From Chrysophaeum taylorii (lineage: Eukaryota; Sar; Pelagophyceae; Pelagomonadales; Pelagomonadaceae): a stretch of DNA of 43,411 nt. The stretch spans positions 1 through 43,411 of the forward strand of contig JAQMWT010000228.1 in assembly GCA_029834535.1 (NCBI GenBank), given 5' to 3'. The position numbers were made by a program, and so were the translations under genes. Positions 38,161 through 43,411 of this stretch are shown here, piece after piece. The notes under the pieces were generated by a model that was not told the origin of the DNA, did no database searches, and worked only from the letters and a program-made list of their open reading frames with translations. Every line of letters begins with the position of its first letter. Within the stretch, counting starts at the first letter, position 1.

Positions 38161-39040
38161 CCAGTGCCAGTAAATTCGGCGTAAACCCACTCGTGCTCAC
38201 ATCCACTCACCCCACTCTCCTTTGAACTCGTCGCTCTCACCCCCGCCAATCTAAGCTGCTTTGATCCGCACACGCCGCTAACCTTTGAGTTTACTCTAAA
38301 AACCCCAGTAAGTTCGCTTGGTCCCAGTAAGTTCGCCTGGTCACTAAGTTCACCTAGTCCCAATCTCTAACCTCAGTAAGTTCACCTGGTCCCAGTAAGT
38401 TCACCTACAGTGCGCGTGTAGACGCCGGGAGGGGGCTTATCGGTATTGCGCAGCACGTGTGGGGTAGGGTGGAGTCGTCGACCCAGATGAGCAAATCCTC
38501 GGGGTTAGTTGCCGATCGACGGAGAGCCACGTCGAGCTGGACGTGACAGAAGACGGGCTTGGGCAAGAGGACGCCGACCTCGCGGGGCGTCTGGCCCTGG
38601 CTCTTGGTGATCGTTTGGCGTCGGCGGGCCTTAAGGGATACAGGTTGGAGGAGCCTCGGTGACACGACACGATCGATCATGTATTTGATACCGTTGCAGT
38701 GGCCGTGCGACGGGTCGAGGTTGCGAAGACCTTAAGCTCGCGATCAAAGTCAGCATGCCGTTGGTTGTCAGGGAGTCGAAAACTCGACTGTAAAGAGCGA
38801 GGCGTCGTCTTCCGACCCAACCTAGTCTGCCTAAAAGAACTCCGACGCCTCGTCTCCGGGAAAAAGGCCGCGGTCATGCGCGCGTTGTCAGCATCGACAA
38901 CATCGTTTCGACGGGGCGTGAGAATGGCGCGCTGGCTAAAAGAGCCGCCGCGGGTCGTGGAAATATTCTGCGAGGTCGCCGTAGACGGCTTGGAGGATCA
39001 CTGTCTGGCTCGCGGGCCTAAATCCTGATCCTTACCCTAA
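38161..39040 (-). mobile_element. Dispersed Helitron-derived unit, both ends shortened
   Basis: It matches the array units from the CCAGTAAATTCGGCGTAAAC region to GGATCACTGTCTGGCTCGC, but lacks the ACAAGTGCAGG start and the (CAGA)n end. It shares CAGTAAATTCGGCGTAAACC with the copy at 11396 and the GTGACACGACACG deletion with unit 3. Confidence 0.8.
38405..39002 (-). pseudogene. Helitron helicase C-terminal remnant, fifth copy
   Basis: Minus-strand motifs VVDADNARMTAAFFPE, SLKARRRQTITKSQGQT and LPKPVFCHVQLDVALRRS in broken frames. Same truncation and frameshift history as the others, with some private changes. Confidence 0.8.
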
Positions 39041-39043
39041 ACC

Positions 39044-39454
39044 CGGGGCCCAAACTCCCGCAAGTGGGGGATCGCCAACGCATTAGGCCGGGCTCGCTGC
39101 GCCCTCGCCGCCCTCGCCCATGTCGCCGCCTCGGGGAACCCCACCCAGGCTGCCCGATCCCAGCAGGACGTCACCCTTCGTCGCACATACGTCCGGCGGC
39201 AGCATGCGTACGACCTACGGTCGGGGCCCGCCCTCCCTTCGCCTGCCCCACCATTCGGCGATGACCCCTGTGGCGTAAGGAGAATTTTAGGGGCTACCTG
39301 GCGTGCCTTCGAATCCTGGCTCGCCGATCGCGTCCGTGCCCTTGGTGGGATCACTGGACGAGGATGGCCGTTCTCCCGCCACGCGACCACAAACAACTCC
39401 TGCGCCTGGTCCTCTCAACTTGAGGATCGGCTGTTGCTTTATGATCAAGGATAA
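39044..39454 (+). pseudogene. Open frame without a start codon, unidentified
   Basis: After a TAA at about 39042 the frame stays open for about 135 codons to a TAA at 39452-39454 and reads like protein: RKWGIANALGRARCALAALA, DVTLRRTYVRRQHAYDL, ATWRAFESWLADRVRALGG and AWSSQLEDRLLLYDQ. There is no Met near the start. It lies between the Helitron unit and the gypsy element. It may be an internal exon or a fragment of another transposon. The family is not recognised. Confidence 0.4.
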
Positions 39455-39603
39455 TCGAAATCAGAAATCAGGGTGACACATGTCACGGAAAAGGAAGATG
39501 ATGTCAGAGAAAACTCTGGCATCATCGGAACGGAGTAGGGTGCCCCTGATAAGGGGGGCCCTAGAAGAGGGGTAAGCCTTAGGAGGCGGGAGTTGCCGCC
39601 ACA
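39440..39603 (-). repeat. Candidate 3' LTR start of gypsy element
   Basis: On the minus strand the integrase frame ends at 39644. A purine-rich CCAGGGGAG then leads into TCC and TGTGGCGGCAACTC, a plausible polypurine tract followed by an LTR starting TG at 39603. The 5' LTR is outside the window, so this cannot be confirmed. Confidence 0.35.
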
Positions 39604-39643
39604 GGACTCCCCTGGTAAGAATTCGAGCTGCCCCAGCGAGGTG

Positions 39644-41659
39644 CTAGCGCGAGGAGCGCGGCTTCGCCTTACGAGCATCTCGTGAACGAATCTTCTGATA
39701 AACGCGGGTGATGATCGGTTCAGGAACTCGACCACTGCGTAAAGTAAACTTGGGGACCCACACGTCAATCTCTTGTGGAGCGAAATCCGTGACACAAGGA
39801 GTTGTGTTGGAGGAAATTCGGGACTTGTCGGTGAAACTTCGACCTTCAACGTCCTTGAATTCGGGCTTGAGCTTGCGGTGCGAAAGGTGAGAGGTCGGCT
39901 TGAAATAAGCGACATCATCGTTCGGACCCAAATCGGAATAGAAATGTAGAGCGACACGATCATTTTGGTAATCGTAAGGCTCGTAAACTTCGGCAACATA
40001 AATCTTCTTGCGCCAATCAGAGCGCTTCCGGTCAGGAATCCGGAAAACAACAAACTTACCGTGCTGATAATCATCACGGAAGGTTTCTTCGGGTTTGCGG
40101 ATGGTTTGATCAACGATCGGAGGTACCATCACCGGCGTGATCTGACTTACATGAACACGTCGTTCTTCGGGCGGAGAGTCGAGAGACTCAATCCTACAGG
40201 TGACCGGGGAGAGGCGTTCCTTGATAATAAACGGCCCTCGCCATTCCGGTCGAAGTTTGTTCTGAAGGAAAGGGATGTAGAGCAAAACGTGCGATCCTTC
40301 CTTGTATTCAACATCAACATGATCAGCATTGTAAGCCAATCGCTGTTTCTTCAAAGCTTTATCACGAGCCTCGCGGACGATCTTTGTATAATATTTCAAT
40401 CGTTCGCGAGTCGCGGCGACTGCATCAGAGCGAGTCTTCGGCAATAATCGTGTATCAAAATCCATGAGCGTGTAGTCAGTCGGTAGCATCGGCTGACGGT
40501 TCAGGCGTAGCATAAAGGGAGAAATCTGCGTGCCTGGAATAAACTTGCGGTTATAGCAAAACGCAATATAATGGGCAAAGTCAGGCCAATCCGTGATGTT
40601 CCGGCCTTGAAGGCAAGCACGGAGGAAGGCCTTGATAAATCGGTTGACACGCTCAGCCGGGTTCGACTGGGCATGATAGGGAATCGTAGTTTGGTATCGT
40701 GTGTTAAAGAGATGGCAAAACTTGCGCATCAACTTGTTCACGAACTCTTTACCGTTGTCGGTACGAATCATCTGGGGCAAGTAGCCCTTGAGGAGAATGT
40801 TAATGACAAAAGACTCGAGGACAGACTCAGCGGTCTTATCGTTCAAAACATCCAGAATCAAGAAATGTGAGAACGGATCAAAAAATACTAGAAGATACGT
40901 CTCGGGACCAGCGCTGGGCAAGGGTCCAAATAAATCCATGCAAAGAACAGCACCATCACCATCGTAGACGGGCTGCTGCAAGAGTCCAGCTCGTTTCGGC
41001 TCAGGCGTACGAGCTTTCTGACAAACTAAGCATTCAGCAATGAAGACTCCAACTTCGTTCGACATGTGAGGCCACCAAAATCGTTCTTGGATAGCCTGGA
41101 CGGTACTGTGACGTCCCATATGACCACCGTTAACCGGAGTGTCATGATAGAGTCGAATAATGCGTTTGCGCAACGTAGCAGGTGCAACAATCATCGGGTG
41201 CAAATCAGCAGAAATGCGGTAAATGAACACTTTAACGACTTCAAATCGTTCGTTCGCTCGGGATCGTCGTGGCTTCTGACCTTGGGCCATTCGGTAGCGA
41301 ATATCCTCGCACGTAGTATCAGATTCTTGCTCACGTGCGATCTCAGCGAGCGTCATATTATCGGGTATCTTATCGATATAATCTTTGTAAGCGGCTGCGT
41401 CCTTGAAGATCTGTGGCTCATCACGCGCACGGTTCTTCCGACGTTGTCTCGTAGCGTGAGACGTAGCCAATTTCATCGGATCCTTTTCAGGGTCTTCGTC
41501 TTCGTCTTCCGGCAGTTCGGTCGTAATAAACGACATTATGAAGTGGCAGCCAGGAGACGTGAACTCCTCGGTCATCAACAGGTCGGGAAGCTCTTGGAAC
41601 ACTAAATACGCGTGGTTCAAAGGTCCTCTCCAAACCGTCAGTCTCGATGACGCGATCAA
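39644..41659 (-). CDS. Ty3/gypsy integrase, intact frame with long C-terminal extension
   Basis: Inserts the reverse-transcribed element into the genome. The 671-residue frame contains the HHCC zinc-binding domain (His172, His180, Cys210, Cys213; FWWPHM between), the catalytic D-D-E triad in MDLFGPLP (Asp242), IRTDNGKEFV (Asp301) and HAQSNPAERVNRF (Glu336), and a GPY/F-type module (EWRGPFII, about 492-499). About 140 residues follow, containing DWRKKIYVAEVYEPYDY and a basic end. This tail is not a standard chromodomain that I can recognise. Met1 is only the first Met in the open frame: in the active element this would be one polyprotein with the upstream enzymes, and a frameshift now separates them. 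Confidence 0.93.
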   Translation of the reverse strand: MIASSRLTVWRGPLNHAYLVFQELPDLLMTEEFTSPGCHFIMSFITTELPEDEDEDPEKDPMKLATSHATRQRRKNRARDEPQIFKDAAAYKDYIDKIPDNMTLAEIAREQESDTTCEDIRYRMAQGQKPRRSRANERFEVVKVFIYRISADLHPMIVAPATLRKRIIRLYHDTPVNGGHMGRHSTVQAIQERFWWPHMSNEVGVFIAECLVCQKARTPEPKRAGLLQQPVYDGDGAVLCMDLFGPLPSAGPETYLLVFFDPFSHFLILDVLNDKTAESVLESFVINILLKGYLPQMIRTDNGKEFVNKLMRKFCHLFNTRYQTTIPYHAQSNPAERVNRFIKAFLRACLQGRNITDWPDFAHYIAFCYNRKFIPGTQISPFMLRLNRQPMLPTDYTLMDFDTRLLPKTRSDAVAATRERLKYYTKIVREARDKALKKQRLAYNADHVDVEYKEGSHVLLYIPFLQNKLRPEWRGPFIIKERLSPVTCRIESLDSPPEERRVHVSQITPVMVPPIVDQTIRKPEETFRDDYQHGKFVVFRIPDRKRSDWRKKIYVAEVYEPYDYQNDRVALHFYSDLGPNDDVAYFKPTSHLSHRKLKPEFKDVEGRSFTDKSRISSNTTPCVTDFAPQEIDVWVPKFTLRSGRVPEPIITRVYQKIRSRDARKAKPRSSR

Positions 41660-41699
41660 TCGGGTTGCGGGAGAGACAGTCAGGGATACTCATTCCCGG

Positions 41700-42190
41700 T
41701 GACTTTCCCGGCTTGTAACCAAGTTCAGGGTCAAAATTGGCGAGGCGCATCGCCCAACGAGCAAGCTGCCCAGACGTGCGTCGCCTTACGTAAAAACGTC
41801 AAATTTCTGGTGATCGGTCTCCAAAACAGTCCGGTGCCCTTCGATGTAGGCTCGAAAGTGCTCTAGAATGTATAACTGCCAGCAGCTCTAGCCGACGGGG
41901 CTCATAATTCCGCATCTCCTTCGGCACAGCTCGGCTCCAGTATTCAATACTCGTTCTTCTCGAGTCCTGGCATCGTCCTTGACTTCGACAATTTGGAAGA
42001 GATATGCTCCAAGTCCATCCCAAAGCATCGGATCGGATCTGAAAAGGCAGATCATAATCGGCGTGGTAGACTCCACGGGAATCAACCAAAGCTTTCAACG
42101 TACCAACTTTCTTGACACCGGGCGTCCACTCGAACTTTACACCTTCGAGGCATAATCGTCTCAACGGTTCCACGATCTTCGAGCGCCCTT
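41700..42190 (-). pseudogene. Ty3/gypsy RNase H, frameshifted
   Basis: Segments in order on the minus strand: VKFEWTPGVKKVGTLKALVD (42143-42084), YDLPFQIRSDALGW (42056-42015), EMRNYEPRRLELLAVI (41922-41875) and, in another frame, DPELGYKPGKSPGMSIPDCL followed by SRNP (about 41733-41660), the usual end of gypsy RNase H. At least two frameshifts break it. Confidence 0.82.
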
Positions 42191-42299
42191 CACATATCGC
42201 CGGCAGTAATCACTCATGCCGATGAAAGAAGCGTATCTGGGTCTTCGGGAAGTTATTCGGTAAAGTACCTGGAATCGGCATCTTCTGCAGTGCTTCAGC

Positions 42300-43170
42300 G
42301 TCTTTGGATTCGGCTTCAAGCCTTCTGGGGTAGAAATGTGTCCAGAAATTCTATATCATCTTTAGAAGGTGGAACTTCGCGGTTCGACCGCTGTACCCTC
42401 TCTGTGCCAAACACGCACATCACTTCGATCAAAACTTGTAAATGTCGATGAAGATCGTCGGATCCCATCATAATATCGTCAACAAACGCAACCAAGTCTT
42501 GATACATCCATTTCGAGCTGTCGCTCGCCATTTGCTTGCAGAAAGCAGCTCCGGCTGTCTTCACACCTGTAATCGCAATCGAAACCGAGCGCCAAGTGGG
42601 TTAACCATCGTGACAGCGTCCTGCGCTGCCGGATCCAGACGAAGGTTGTGGTATCCCCATCTAATATCAATGCATGTCCGCCATCGTCTCATCGCGAGGC
42701 AAAGCATCATCTTGTCGAATGTTTGGCCAACTGTCATTGACCAATTGATCGTTGAGCTGACGTAAGTCAACTGCAGCACGGAACGCGTTTGACGTTCCAT
42801 CTCAGCTCTTTCTTCGCATCAACACAGGAAAGCCCCAAGGTGAGTTGGCCGGAAATCCACCTATCCCGGCACCACTCGCTGATCTGCTTGCGGAGACAAT
42901 CGAGCTTCGCAGGCGTCAATCGGCGGCGTCATTTAATCGGTCGCGGATTCGCGTCTTTGAATCGTAGAGACACAGGAGGCGAGTCCACAGGTCTCATAAT
43001 CGGGTCGAAAGGCCCGAATATTGCACACAGTGACGGAGCATCAGTTTCGCCTCGTCATCTAAGTGCGGATTGTCGAATTCCTAACTCCTGAACAACCTTG
43101 TTAACTTCTTCCTTCGTAGGAATTTTAACTTTCATTGCTTCGTTGTCCTTGACATGCTCAGGAGTTTGCG
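42300..43170 (-). pseudogene. Ty3/gypsy reverse transcriptase, frameshifted
   Basis: Copies element RNA to DNA. Visible on the minus strand: KEEVNKVVQELGIR (43110-43069), RRLTPAKLDCLRKQISEW (about 42930-42877), CIDIRWGYHNLRLDPAAQD (42684-42628) with NPLGARF, and the catalytic box LVAFVDDIMMGSDDLHRHLQ (42501-42442). Each sits in a different frame. The catalytic Asp pair is present, but the protein cannot be made in one piece. Confidence 0.85.
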
Positions 43171-43411
43171 GTAGCGGTGCACCCTCAGCATCGCGCGGCG
43201 CGTCCTTCCATGGCACATCGCTTTTTCTCGTATTTTAGTTTCACTTCCGGGTGGCTTTTGTTGATCCTCTCGCCTTTGACACGAACACTCGGCTCGCTCT
43301 TAATCTTCGGTTCCCGATCTCGCTCAGGATCTGGAACGTTAAATTTGGTTGTCGGGGGGTAGCAGAAGAAGTATGGCACGTCCTGGCTCATCTGTTGCAG
43401 GCGGAATCTAC

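Larger units (their letters stand above)
39604..43411 (-). mobile_element. Ty3/gypsy LTR retrotransposon, pol region (runs off window)
   Basis: The order reverse transcriptase, RNase H, integrase on the minus strand is the Ty3/gypsy order. The reverse transcriptase and RNase H parts carry frameshifts, while the integrase frame is intact. The gag, protease and 5' LTR lie beyond 43411. Confidence 0.92.

Noticed and set aside
39300..39330. Possible tRNA T-arm (CCTTCGAATCC)
   Set aside because: No matching acceptor, D or anticodon stems around it, and it lies within an open protein-like frame.
40571..41605. Open frames on the plus strand opposite the integrase
   Set aside because: Antisense to an intact 671-codon integrase with full catalytic motifs.

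Overview
The window reads as eukaryotic nuclear DNA from an alga, most likely one with a secondary red-type plastid (a photosynthetic stramenopile or similar). Three features support this. First, there is an intact cycloeucalenol cycloisomerase gene, a step of the cycloartenol sterol route used by plants and many algae. Second, there is an octotricopeptide-like repeat protein with a RAP domain, of the kind involved in organelle RNA metabolism. Third, a small protein starts with a signal peptide followed by Phe, like the bipartite plastid leaders of such algae. The species cannot be named from sequence alone. I found no bacterial-style operons, rRNA, tRNA or CRISPR array.

By far most of the window is transposon debris, and the copies inside it can be used to date one another. 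From left to right: an unrecognised repeated element, here called Rep-Z (1-3006); a small fold-back element (3311-3383); three head-to-tail units of about 1 kb derived from the 3' end of a Helitron helicase gene (3384-6501); a frame-broken coiled-coil coding region of unknown origin (6605-9690); hAT family 1 copy A on the minus strand (9800-12715), split by a fourth Helitron-derived unit (11396-12224); the cycloisomerase gene (12794-13606, minus); a partial hAT family 2 copy (13850-14905); a broken PIF/Harbinger-type transposase (15330-16680); an unidentified minus-strand pseudogene (17140-18400) carrying short LINE ends; and a hAT family 2 element with candidate terminal and subterminal repeats (18812-21876).

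The right half continues with an unassigned stretch (21880-23586), a 5'-truncated LINE (23600-24839), hAT family 1 copy B (25330-28210, plus), the RAP-domain gene (28415-29788, minus, one in-frame TGA), and Rep-Z copy 2 on the minus strand (29895-33605). Two LINEs are inserted in Rep-Z copy 2, one of which shows a 5' inversion. Further right are a hAT family 2 tail (34060-34625), a poorly understood stretch (34630-36400), the putative plastid-targeted coiled-coil protein (36436-36774), a fifth Helitron-derived unit (38161-39040), and a Ty3/gypsy retrotransposon on the minus strand running off the right edge (39604-43411). Its integrase frame is intact but its reverse transcriptase and RNase H are frameshifted.

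The host genes do not form a pathway: they are three isolated, apparently single-exon genes in a transposon-rich landscape. The most informative observations are structural. The two Rep-Z copies act as filled and empty sites for each other, giving clean target-site duplications (TSDs) for two LINE insertions. One LINE copy has the inverted 5' end expected from twin priming. The Helitron-derived units sit in an exact head-to-tail array.
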